64,000 bases of DNA from Asterias amurensis (lineage: Eukaryota > Echinodermata > Asteroidea > Forcipulatida > Asteriidae), in assembly GCF_032118995.1 (NCBI RefSeq), contig NC_092649.1, forward strand, positions 20,707,832 to 20,771,831, in the 5' to 3' direction. Position 1 is the stretch's first letter, and each line of letters opens with the position of its first letter. The notes under the pieces are model-generated. The model was not told the origin of the DNA, did no database searches, and saw only the letters and a program-made list of their open reading frames with translations. Shown here piece after piece: positions 1 to 12,400 of the stretch. The position numbers and the translations under genes were made by a program.

Positions 1-70
1 TGTGTAGTTACTTTTGTATTTGTTTTTCCAAGTCAGATTATCTTGTAAAAACTATAGAGAATAAGATTTA

Positions 71-389
71 CAGGCAGTGGACACTATTGGTAATTACTCA
101 AAATAATTATTAGCATAAAACCTTTCTTGGTGACAAGTGATGGGGAGAGGTTGGTGGTATAAAACATTGTGAGAAACAGCTCCCTCTGAAGTGCCATAGT
201 TTTGGAGAAAGAAGTAAACGCACACAACTTCGTGTGATAAGGGTGTTTTCTTCGTTCATTATTATCTCGCAACTTTGATGACCGATTGAGCTCAAATTTT
301 CACAGGTTTGTTATTTTATGCATATGTTGAGATACACCAACTGTGAAGGCTAGTCTTTGACAATTACCAATAGTGTCCACTGCCTTTAA
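71..389. mobile_element. MITE family 1, complete copy
   Basis: Terminal inverted repeats of about 25 bp: GGCAGTGGACACTATTGG at the left, its complement followed by CCTTTAA at the right. No transposase ORF. The interior (the CTCCCTCTGAAGTG block and others) recurs more than ten times in the window. Target duplication unresolved; TA or TTAA are candidates from the TTAAAGG ends. Confidence 0.8.
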
Positions 390-1987
390 CAAAAGAATAT
401 AATTATTTTATTCTGTTCCCCTTAGACCGATGTGTATAAAGCACAAATCCACATGCCATGAAACCATATACTTCAACAGATAAAGATACACAGTTTTTAT
501 TTACCAGAAGTGCCTCCCCCTATACAAAAATGATATTTCTCCGTGTGCCCCGTAAAATATTTATTATAGTTTCGTCGCTGAGTGAAACTAGTTTTATTTG
601 CAACATTTTTTGGTTGTTTTGAATGACGGATGAAATGACGTCATTTGTCACGGTGAGTTCCGTTTACGCACACATGTATAATCACATGATTCAAACACTT
701 TTTTTTTAACCAACAATATTTTCCTCGTTTTAATCTTCAGTTATAAAGGGGATTAACATTGTTGACAACTCGATCCCTGTATGCACAGTAAAGCTTCCCA
801 CTGCACAAAAACTTTGATGTTAAAACTGTCACCATGGATGTCATTATAAATACCGACAACAACATCAATATTTACAGCATAAGTGTGTTATTTAAATGAC
901 ATATGGTGTTAATTTTGATCTCGCTTGCGCATTTTATATAAGCCAACACCAGGGTGTCGGTTTAAACACCCTAGTGTAGCAGCATCAGGTATTAAAATAT
1001 CACCATATCCAAAACGTTGTCTTCACCTGCAATTGTTGTATTTACTTTGCTTTTTGGTGAAAGGCCATGACTTTTTCGAGTGCGGTATTATGTACATAAC
1101 ACGTTTCAACACTTGTAATAACTATTGTTTGATATGTATATAGCATTGTGTATTTAAAAGCAAAAGGTACACATTTAACGCCCAGAAAGAGGGCAAACAT
1201 GGTTCCATTTTATTATTATATGATGACCTTATGCTTAACATCTTGCCGATAAATTAGGGCCGTTTTTATCAGATAACACGACATCAATAAAGTTAATGCA
1301 GTTATTAAAACTATACAGTATTGTGAAACACATTTTATACCATTTGAAAACCGTTCGATTTTACTTCACTATGTTTCCCTATAATGTATTGTTCCTATGT
1401 TCATTGTATATGTATAAATCCCATTTCACACGAGAGCATTTGGGCAAGGGTTCCTTGCTAAATATTCGCACGGTTGTAAAATTGTACAAAATGTACCTCG
1501 TGTGAAAGGAATATAACTGTTTCTACTGTCCAGCTTCTCCAGCTTATCTAGTCAAACAGAGCTACATTTTACAACCATGTTAATATTCAGCAAGAGACCC
1601 AAGTTTAAATTGCTGTCGTGTGAATAGCACTTAATTAATGCATCATCGTCCATATGGTGGAAACAAATCAACGTATTTTTCCAAACACTAAGAGTGATGA
1701 CAATTAAAATTCCATCCTCAGAGTCTTTTTTTTTGCAAAACACTTGCAATGACGTTGTTCTAGATCGACATCTGATTGGTCAGCGTGTGGTTGGTATCAC
1801 GTACCATGGACATGGACACAATCCCACGGAGCCATGTGATAAAACCTTATTGTTAATCACATCTGAATCATGTTGTGTTTCACACCACTATCTTGCTAAT
1901 AGCACGCCAATCATAGTGCCATGTATGATAAATAATGCCATTGTTATCGCACATCTTGCTATCGATTATACCAATGGAACAAACACC
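390..1987. other. Non-coding upstream block, nothing recognised
   Basis: AT-rich DNA with only short ORFs lacking family motifs. No repeat unit or gene seen. Confidence 0.5.
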
Positions 1988-2628
1988 ATTGGTCAATAAA
2001 GCACCCGTTGATCAACTGCCTTCCCAAACCACTGATCAACGGAGTACCAGAACTATTGATCAACAATGTACCTAAACAATCGATCAGTAAAGTACCACAA
2101 CGTTAATTTAGAAAGAACTAAACCATTGACAAAGTACCCAAACCGTTGATCACCAAGTTACAAAACAATTGATAAACAAAGTACCAGACCCACTGGTCAA
2201 CAAAGTACTATGGTAAGAACCCTTAATCAACAAAGTACCAGAACCTTTGATCAATAATGTACCAGAACCATTGATCAATAAAGCACCAGAACCATTGATA
2301 AAAAAAAAACCAGAACTATATTGATAAACAAAGTACTAGAATAATTGATCAACAAAGTACCAGAACTGTATCGATCAACAAAGTACCAGAACTGTATTGA
2401 TCAACAAAGTACCAGAACTGTATTGATCAACACAGTACCAGAACTGTATTGATTAACAAAGTACCAGGACTGTGTTGATCAACAAAGTACCAGAACTGTA
2501 TTGATCAACAAAGTACCAGATCTGTATTGATCAACAAAGTACCAGAACTGTATGGATCAACAAAGTACCAGAACCATTAAACAGCGTTGATCGATAAAGT
2601 ACTAGAACCATTGATCGACAAAGCATTT
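1988..2628. repeat. Minisatellite, 24-26 bp unit with TGATCA core
   Basis: More than 20 tandem units of the form GTACCAGAACTGTATTGATC plus AACAAA; the left units are 24 bp and degenerate, the right ones 26 bp and nearly identical. Ends about 570 bp before the gene A ATG. Confidence 0.9.
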
Positions 2629-3199
2629 TAATTTATCAATTACATCCCCCAACCCTTTTCCTTGTTGTTGGCATATTGCATCAAAGAAACAAACTTGAGT
2701 AACACTTGTTTGGTTGGTGGTGGTGCCAAACTCGTTCATTGTTTCTTTTGGAAATCTGAAGTACCAAAACTTGTTTGAATATCCAATAGGGCAAACGCTA
2801 TAGCCCATGGATTTTAAAAGATTTAAACAATGAATACAAATGTGGACACACCCAACCTTGGTTTGATGTATAAAATAAACAATGACACCGACAAATACCA
2901 CGAGGTCCGCCCTTTAAATTTATTCAATGAACTTTGAACTGTTGGTACTAGTGTCTCTTATCAATTCTGTGTACAATACTCTGGCGTATATTGATCTCAC
3001 CCTCACTCAATCAGCCAGTATCAACATAAATCTTTCAAGTGAACGGACTGTAAGGCTTAATCAGTTATACAACTGTTGATTAGAGTTTGGTAAGGTTGAA
3101 TAGTTACGAGTCTTTTTGAGTTGTGCTGGAAACTTGATTGGTAAAAGACTCCTGAAAACCAGTGAAACCTGTACTGTTAAAACTGATTCCAGAGCAAGT

Positions 3200-3467
3200 A
3201 TGGCTGACTTGAAGTCAGAGATAGCGCTGAACGGAGATGTTGTGGGTGGAAAGACGCATCTGAACGGCGGGGTTGAGAAGGAGATGATGCCCATCGATAT
3301 GGGGAAGATGATGATGGACGATGATGATGAGCTTAATGAAGAGGAGGAGGAAGTTGAAAGAGAAGGATGGGGGAACAAGATGGACTTCATCATGGCGTGT
3401 ATTGGTTACGCCGTGGGGTTAGGAAACGTCTGGAGGTTCCCGTACCTATGCTACAAAAATGGAGGAG
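3200..3467 (+). CDS. Gene A exon 1: start, acidic N-tail and TM1
   Basis: Encodes residues 1-89 plus one base. A poly-Asp/poly-Glu stretch (about residues 40-53) precedes the REGW gate and TM1. The frame reaches the family NGGG motif at the donor. The donor is GTTGGT (3468), weak at +3; the matching donor in gene C is GTGAGT. Confidence 0.9.
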
Positions 3468-6400
3468 GTTGGTCTTAGTCGAATCATTTGAACTTCATCC
3501 TCTTCTCCCATGTCCATTGTCATTGTCAATACTACTTTGATTATGTCTTTTTTCGAGCGTTGAAAGTCAGCTTCAACCTTACACCTATAAGATTGAAGCT
3601 GGACCTCAATTTTCAAACAAAGACAACTCGTGTACACTCGCAAAACATTTTTGTTTCATTATACATTTAGTATAATCGTTATATGTTGAGGCTCCGATTT
3701 TTCAAAAGAATGTCCTTTAAAAGTAATAAAATTAACTTGTTTAACTTTAAGGCATTAGGAAGCACTACAAAGTATTACATATAAATATCAATGGTCTTAG
3801 AAAATGGATGTAGCTCGCAATTAATTTTAATAACAGCGCGCTAAGAGCCAAACTACTAAGCGTGTCAAAAATCTGACTGACATGGCTTTACCCTCTCAAG
3901 CATAAAGAACAAAATTCAATGCAACAAGGGTGTTTTTCATTCACTATTTTCTTGCAACTTCGATGACCAGTTGAGCCAAAAGTTCACAGGTTTCTTGTTG
4001 CATACATATGTTGGGATACACCAAGTGGAATTACTGGTCTATAAAAATTACAAAAAGTATACCTTGTCGTTGAGACACTTTTATATCATTGTGCCATCTC
4101 TTTGTTCTAAAAATTGGAGCAGCTGAAACTTGCATACAAACTCATGACAACGGATGTATTTTAAATAAATATAAGTCATCCTTCAAGTTATAAAATGGTA
4201 ATGATTCATTCGTGCACTTTTTCTTTAGACACAAAATATGGACATTTAACAAGTATCTGACGATTAGAAAAGTCCACTTAGCTGCTCTTCATTTATTGAT
4301 CAAATCCGTTGTTTTTCCCCCAAATGTTTTCTCCATAATTATAGAATGTAAACATCATTATACGTAAGTTTTTCTTTTAAATTGGAAGGTTTATGGTTAA
4401 ATTTTGCAAATGTCCTTTTGTATCAAGAGGACATAACAAAATGGACATTTAACAAGTATCTGCCGATTGGAAAATTCCACTTCGCTGCTCTCCGATTATT
4501 GATCAAACCACTTGGTGTTCTCCATATGTTATCTCCACAATCATAGTATGTAAACATCATTATCATTTCATGGTTTTATAGAGGCCAGCCCCTGACCAAA
4601 GGTCACCAACACCGCTGGACAAAATTAATTATTAACTTGCTTGTTTTATCAGAATATCTGTCCACCTGTAACTTTGTATTTATTTTGCTCCGGGCTGTTG
4701 GTCATTACACAGTTTTATGAATATATCATACAACTGTAAATAGTGTGTTTATACAACTGTAAATCGTCTATTCGTACATCTGTACATTTATTATTATGAG
4801 CAACACCCTGGAGGAAAAATAAATACAAAGTTACGGTTGGAGAACTATAATGACAAAGATGATCTTCCACATTACCTAATTTACTTCTGATTTTAAGAAA
4901 AACAGAATAGGTTTTATACAAGACTGGATTCAAACTCCCGAGCAAACTTTGTGGTCTAGTTCGTTGGTAAGACACTGCTCTAGAATGAGAAGGTTCGAAT
5001 CCCACCCGTCGGCGAGTAATTTGCCTGTTTTTTTTTTTTTGGACCGAGCTCGGGAGAGTACTGATGAGTATAAAGTGCTAACACACATCGGTGTATTGGT
5101 AAAACCATGGTAAAACCAAAAATAATATTCTTTATCCCCGATTGCAAATTTCCATCTTTTGGATTTAAACTCTTAACAGAAATGATAACATTAAGGTTAT
5201 GGCAAACTGCCAGGACTATAAGCCCAATAATAAAACTTAATATTTAAATGATTAAAATTCGCTGGGATCAAAATCACAAACCAAACCGGATACGGACTCC
5301 GAAAATAGCCCATTAAATGAAGACTTAAGTTTATCACTATTATGATAAATTAATTTAGCTCGTGATGTCCCATGACCAATAATCGCCTTAAACAACAGCT
5401 GGGGAATAGAAGAATTTTCCCCGTCAAATTGTTGACGCAGTGAGATGGTTGATGGGTCTTGTGTACAAGACACACACAGGCATACCTTTTCTATTAGCCA
5501 TTTTTGTTTTGGAAGTACAAATCCTACTGTCATTATATGACAACTCAATTTCATCTTCGGGAGGTTTTACATGCTTAAACTTAATTTCATCTTTAGGAAA
5601 TATGACATGCTGTAAGGCAACGTAAACGATTGTTCCTTTGACAATGTAGATGTTATTCAACATCAAAACTAACCTGTGAAATTTGTATTTTAAACGGCGG
5701 TCCCAATTATGAGATATCCCTGAAAATCTTGAGCGAATAATGTCCACGCAGGAAGAATACTCCCTAATAATAGGGGTACACACTCTGAGAAACGTCACTG
5801 ACAGTAACACTTTTCAGATTCAAATTTTTGGGCATAAACACTGATATCTTTTTACAGAACCACACTATTTCGAAGTGAGGTATTTCTTGAAATGTTTTAT
5901 AATATTAATATTAGAATTGTGACATGCTTGAACTCAATTTCATCTTTAGGAAACCGGACTGCCAAACATTAAATGTTATCGGTTATACATTTTAAAATGA
6001 ACTAACTATTTGGTTAATTCCTCTGTACTCATTCATATAAAAGCAAAATATAAACCTTCAATTTAGTCTTTCATAAGGCCCAAAGTATCCTGTTAATGAT
6101 ATATGACATTTATCTGCGTTATATAAGGTATATTTAATTATTTATAACCTTCTAATCATTGCTAGTACGTGTTGTAAATTTCCACTGGGTCCATCAAGTG
6201 ACCGGGTGGAGTTTATATCGCTGCTTAAATATAAGCTTATAATAATGATAAGGATAGGTCAGAAAGCTAGTACAGGTATGGTCATTGTCGATCCACCCAT
6301 TGTGTTACTGAACACGACATCATTATAGTTGTATCAGAGAGTAGCAGTGTTTACTTAAGATATACAAACCAGGATCACAAACATGTGATAAAGTACGGTG

Positions 6401-9400
6401 TATGATCTGACAAAATCCTCAAAAAAACTCCCCCCAAAACAAACTTTTTTACTCATCTGTCAGCTCTTCTGGTAACCTTTCTCGTAACTACCCCTGCACT
6501 CTAAACAAATAACATAATACATAGACACAGACCCCACCCGTATAAAAACACGTAAAATACCTTTATGGTTTTATATATCTCATGTCAACAGTGCATAGAG
6601 TGTCACTGAAACGGACAGCGCCTTTGCGGTGTGGCCGACCGGCTTATGGCATCGGACTCGAGTTCTGGTGGCTGGGTCATCGGGGTGTGGGTTCGAATCC
6701 CAGTCATGACACTGTTTCCCTTAAGCAAGGCACTTAACCATAATTACTTCTCTTCACCCAGTCACCACCATAATGATGCCTAGAGCAAGCTATAGGCCTT
6801 TATCACGCTACACCATCTTGGTCATGTTCCCTTTTCCAATAACAGTAATGAATGCGATTATTCATTGCGCATGACACCAGACTATTATTTCGTCTAGCCT
6901 CAGTTTGGTTACAATGAGTTGGAATTGCGTAAAGTCAAGATGACCACACCGTCAACTATTTCTATGAAACGTTGAAACAAGTAACGTTTATAATGAGAAG
7001 CCCCCTCGAAGCTAGTAGTAGTACCGGACGCGATAATGGTTTACCTTCCGCCCAGCAGTTAGTAGTCAAAGAGCAGAGAAGTCTCCCGAAAAATCTACTC
7101 CGCGCGCATAGATTGTTTCTGCATTGATGCATTTTTCATCCCGTATATTATGATAATTTGCATAAACAATTAACATTAGTGATTGATTGTTTCTGTAGGT
7201 GCCTTTTTGATCCCGTATTTTATCTCATTGGTCATGTGTGGTGTACCAATCTTCCTGATGGAAGTCTCTCTGGGACAGATGTTACAGACAGGTGGCATCA
7301 GTACATGGGATTTATTCCCAGCAATAAAAGGTAACAGTTTGATCACCTCTTAAAAAAAAAACCTTTTCCCTTACTTTCTAGGGCTCGATTTCCCAAAGCA
7401 CTAAGATTCACCCTAAGATGAGTTGTCAATATTACCATAGTGATTTGTTTTGTGACCCCACATTTATCAATTAAGACTTGTGACATCATGTATTGGTCTC
7501 TTTTTAATAGTGTTACGTTTAATATTTCCTTCACGTCCGTTATTTACAGGTGTTGGTCTGGCTGCCGCCACAATCGCCGCCATGCTGAACGTGTACTACA
7601 TCATCATCGTGTCGTGGTCTCTCTTCTACATGTTTGTTTCTTTCACGTCCGTATTGCCGTGGAACGACTGTAAAAATTACTGGAACAATGAGTATTGCAG
7701 CGAACTTGAACTTCAAGCAAATTTGACCAAGGAGGTCAGGCAGGAATATTTCCTGTCTTTGAATGGGTCTCTACTGCCGAAGGTTATGGGCGAGTCACCA
7801 GCGGAGCAGTACTGGGAGTAAGTGGCATTTAGAGGACACCTTAACTTTAACTCCTTAAAGGGACACGTTGCCTCTGATCGGCCGAGTTGGTCTTTGAGTG
7901 TACCCGTTTGTTGTGAAATACATAATGGTGTTGAAAAAGATGTTGAATAAGGATCCACACAAAATAGGATTCGAAATTGCACGGTTTCCTTTTACTTTGC
8001 GAACTAAACACGGTCGGCCATTTTGTTGGATTTACAAATTTGGCTTCACAAGTTGGCATGCCATTTTTTTTTACAATTTCAATGAAACAGGGTCACATGT
8101 TTCCACAGAATAATAATCGTAATGCAGTTTTATTCTGTAGGCTTATCTAGTATTTAGTGATTAATTTTCGGGTTTGAGCGGCGGGCACATGTATGCTGAT
8201 TTGGAAACTTTTGTTTACCCTCCCCCTGAACGGCCTCTACTTGTATCATTTCAACGAATTAAAATGAATTTGTCAATAAATAAGTATGAATGTTGGTACT
8301 TTCAGGAGAAGAGTTCTTCATATTAGTTCCGGCTTTGAGGAGATTGGAAGTATCCGTTGGGATCTTCTGGGTTGTCTGGCTCTGGCCTGGGTACTGACTT
8401 TCCTCTGCATTTGGAAAGGTGTCAAAACGACCGGAAAGGTATTCCATATCATAACCTAACATCATAACTTCATTGGAAGAAACTATAAATGAAAATTAAA
8501 ATTGCGACTACATTTGTGTAAAGCCCTTTTGTGTGGGTGTTGGTTCTGAATTGAGCCGGGGGCATGGTCTCGACGTTTTTTTTATAGAACAGTATACTCT
8601 GCTCGTCTTCAGGAGTAATGCATGACTAGTGCTAGCCGAACGAAACGTCGAGATCTTACCGGCTCTTTTCAGAGCCAACACTCCTACAAAAGAGATTTAC
8701 ACATGGTTGTACCCGCAAGTTTACTATTTATTTATAGTTACTTCTATTTATCCACGCCATGCACGAACACTTCGCATCAGTTGTCTTGCCCTGAACTCCT
8801 GCGAAACATTCGCTGCGAAAACAGCCCTGTGACGTAGGTCCTACAGCAGCTTGAGCCATATTGAACTATTCTTTTGGATTAAAGCCTGAGATGCACTTAA
8901 AAAAAACCTCCCCGGCTTGACCCCATTATTGGTCAGCTTGACCTTATTCCGGTCAGGCTGACCCAGAAAATTTTTACAGAAGTGTGATTTTTAACTCAGA
9001 TTCTGCTTCAATCAGTTGACCAATTTATTGGTCAATGTGACACAGATTCTGGGTCATACTGACTGGGTCAGGCCTCACGGAACCCAGATCCGAGTAAATT
9101 TTGACCCATAACCTTTTTTTGTGGGTAGAATGTTTAATATTTCGTATGATTTCTTTTGATGCCTAGATCGTCTGGTTTACGGCTCTTATTCCTTACGTCA
9201 TCCTTTTGATTCTCCTCATCAATGGACTCCTCCTGGAAGGCTCAACGGCTGGTATCATTTATTACGTCACTCCAACCTTTGATAAGCTGACGGAACCAAC
9301 GGTAAATATACGCAGACTACGCCCATGAATTCGTGGATACACATAGCTTAAATTATTCATCCAAGTGACTATCTACCAATGTTTATTCCTCTTTATACAT

Positions 9401-12400
9401 GAATGGGTATAGTAGAGTTGTTATTGGTTGAGAACCAATCAAGTGGTATGGGATAACAGACGAATGTACATAATAATTTGGAACATGAATGATGTACTGT
9501 ACAGGACCCATTATCTTGCTCTCGCTGGCTGTTGTGCAGCCTGCAGCCTCTCGAATAATTCATAGAGAGGTTTGCGGGAACACCGTGTAAATGTATACAA
9601 TTTCTTAATAGCCCATGTTCGAGGTGAATGCTGACAATGGTACAGATAAATTGATGTAAGGTTCATTGTGCGAGTCAAAGCTCTGTATTTCGGCGGTGCG
9701 TCTTACTTAACAAGTTGTATCTTTATAATTGAATATTTTGACTTCTTCCTCATTCTCCCGTAGGTATGGGTAGATGCAGCGACGCAGATCTTCTTCTCGT
9801 ACGGTGTTGGTATTGGTTCTCTCATCTCACTCGGTAGCTACAACCCCTACAGGAATAACTGCTTGATGTGAGTACTCATGCTCTAAAACCTACCGGGTCA
9901 GGGTTGACCTGGATCACTGACTCGGATTCTTGACTTGGATTCCTGACATGACCCAGATCCCTGACCCAGATGACCCGGATGACCCGGATCCAAGATCCGT
10001 AACCAAAATTCCTGACCCCGGTTCCTGACCCTGGTTCTTTACCCTTGTTCCTGACCCTGGTTCCTGACCCGAAATTTCAAAATGGATCCCGCCGATTTGG
10101 ACCTAAAATACAGGGCAATTCTGACCGGGAAATTCTGTAATACTCACGACCTGAGAAAACAAAAGAGATGTAAAAATTTAGAGACAATCAACATAACTAA
10201 TATATTATTAAAACAAAACTAGATGTCAGAAACCATACATGGTTTGGATAGTAAGTTACCAAGTGTCTTTCATTGTATCTTTCCCGCAGTGATACTATTG
10301 TCGTGGGTATCGTCAATGCGGGTACCAGCCTGTTCGCTGGTTTCGTCATCTTTGCCATTCTTGGCTACATGGCATTCATACAAGAAGTAGACATACAAGA
10401 TGTTGCTGATGAAGGTATGGAATATTCAGTGCGATATTGCTTTGTTACTTGTTAAAATCTGAAACCTCTTAGCTTTTTTCCGTATGACGTCACAAGAGGA
10501 ATAAAATACACGTACCAACGACTGTTTAGACAGTAATTGTATTGGGCTCAATATTGATCATCGAAGTTGCAAGAGAATAGTGAAAGAAAAAAAAACACCC
10601 TTGTTGCACAAATAATTGTGTGTGCTTTGAGATGCCTAATAACAGGTTTCAGGCCTGAAGTCTTATATTATTTGAGTGAGAAATCACCTCTCTCTAAAAA
10701 ACCTCAGAGGGAGCCTTTTTTTCACAATGTTTGATATAATACTATGAACAACTCTCCTAACCAAGTAAGTTTTTGTGATAACAATTGTTTGAGTAATTGC
10801 CAATAATGAAGTGCATTTATAACTGTGGAATTTCAAACAATTAACCCGTTTTGGGTTTTTTTTTTCAGGGCCTGGTTTGGCGTTTGTTGCGTATCCCACG
10901 GCAGTGAATACGATGCCTGGAGCTCCATTCTGGTCAATCTTGTTCTTTGCTATGTTGGTCATGCTCGGCTTAGATAGTCAGGTACTTGAAAAAACGCATT
11001 GGACAAATCTGAGGTTTTAAAAATAACACAAAGGGTGTTGTCACATATGGCAAAAAAAAAAAAAATACATATCAATTGTATGCAATTGTAGCACCCCATG
11101 ATGCTATTTAAAACTCTGTTCTGTATCCCATGGTGTCCATTTTAACAGCCCAGTTTTTGGCTGTGTAATTATTAATGAAATAGTATTGGAGAAACTAAAG
11201 GGACTAAAAAAGAAAATTAACATAGAGTTTTTTTCAGAACAAACTTTAAATAATAGTCAACTTGCGGGTACAATCATGTATTAAATTTCTTCTAAGGGAG
11301 TGTTGGCTCTGTAAACAACCGGTGTTGTCTCAACGTTTCGAGCAGTATACACTGCCCTTCTTCAGGAAAAAATATATTGTTAAAGGTATGCACAAAATAG
11401 AATGTGTGTACACCATTGGTGATTCATCTGTAGTTTATCTCTAATACGAAAACAATGTCTTTCGAATTTAATTGTTAACTATTTAGGAAAGACAAATTGT
11501 AACAAATGGAATGTTTGTATACCATGGTTCATCAATCGTTGTTTTATCTATTTTTAACAGTTTTGTGTCGTAGAGGGCTTCATTACGTCACTCATGGATG
11601 GTTTCCCAGAGTTCAGACTGAGACAGAGACGCACCATCTTCGTCATCTCGATTTGCGTCATAGATTTCTTCTTAGGGATATTGTGCATAACCGAAGTAAG
11701 TTCAACATTAGTTAAAGACATTGGACACTCTTGGTAATTACTCAAAATATTTATTAGCATAAAACCTTACTTGGTAACGAGTAATGGGGAGAGGTTGATA
11801 GTATAAAACATTGTGAGAAACAGCTCCCTCTGAAGTGACGTAGTTTTCGAGAAAGAACTAATTTTCCACAAATTTGATCATGAAACCAAGCATCTGAAAG
11901 CACACAACTTCGTGTGACAAGGGTATTTTTCTTTCATAGTTATCTCGCAACTCCGACGACCAATTGAGCTTAAATGTTCACAGGTTTGTTATTTTGTGCG
12001 TATGTTGAGATACATTAAGTGAGAAGAATTGTATTTGACAATTACCAATAGGGTCCAGACTTGTCTATGACATTTACCAATAGTGTCCAGTGTCTTTAAA
12101 GAGAAAAAAAAGAGAACAAAATCCTTTCTTGTCTTCGCTCCATTGGTTTTTGGCCTATACAGTGATTAAGTTTGCTCTTTTGAGAGTCATTGGCTTCACA
12201 ACCAGAATAAAGGAAATGAAATGAAATAAACAAAAATTATGGTTTCCAATTTATTAATTTATTTACACAGAGAGTTTGTTTTCTCTGACGGGTTTGTGTC
12301 TATTGAGTTTATGGAGTTTAGTGTACTAATCTTCCCGGAAAAAAAGGTCCTTCATATAATTTGGAATTCATGGCTTTTAAAGAATCAAATCATCGCTGGT

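Noticed and set aside
1988..2628. CRISPR array
   Set aside because: Units are contiguous tandem repeats without unique spacers, in eukaryotic DNA.
3116..3199. Upstream in-frame extension of gene A exon 1
   Set aside because: It begins at a TTG, not ATG, and has no counterpart in gene B; the ATG at 3200 gives MAD, like MAD in gene B.
5424..5810. 128-codon reverse ORF in gene A intron 1
   Set aside because: No recognisable domain, no splice context, and part of the region is a dispersed repeat.
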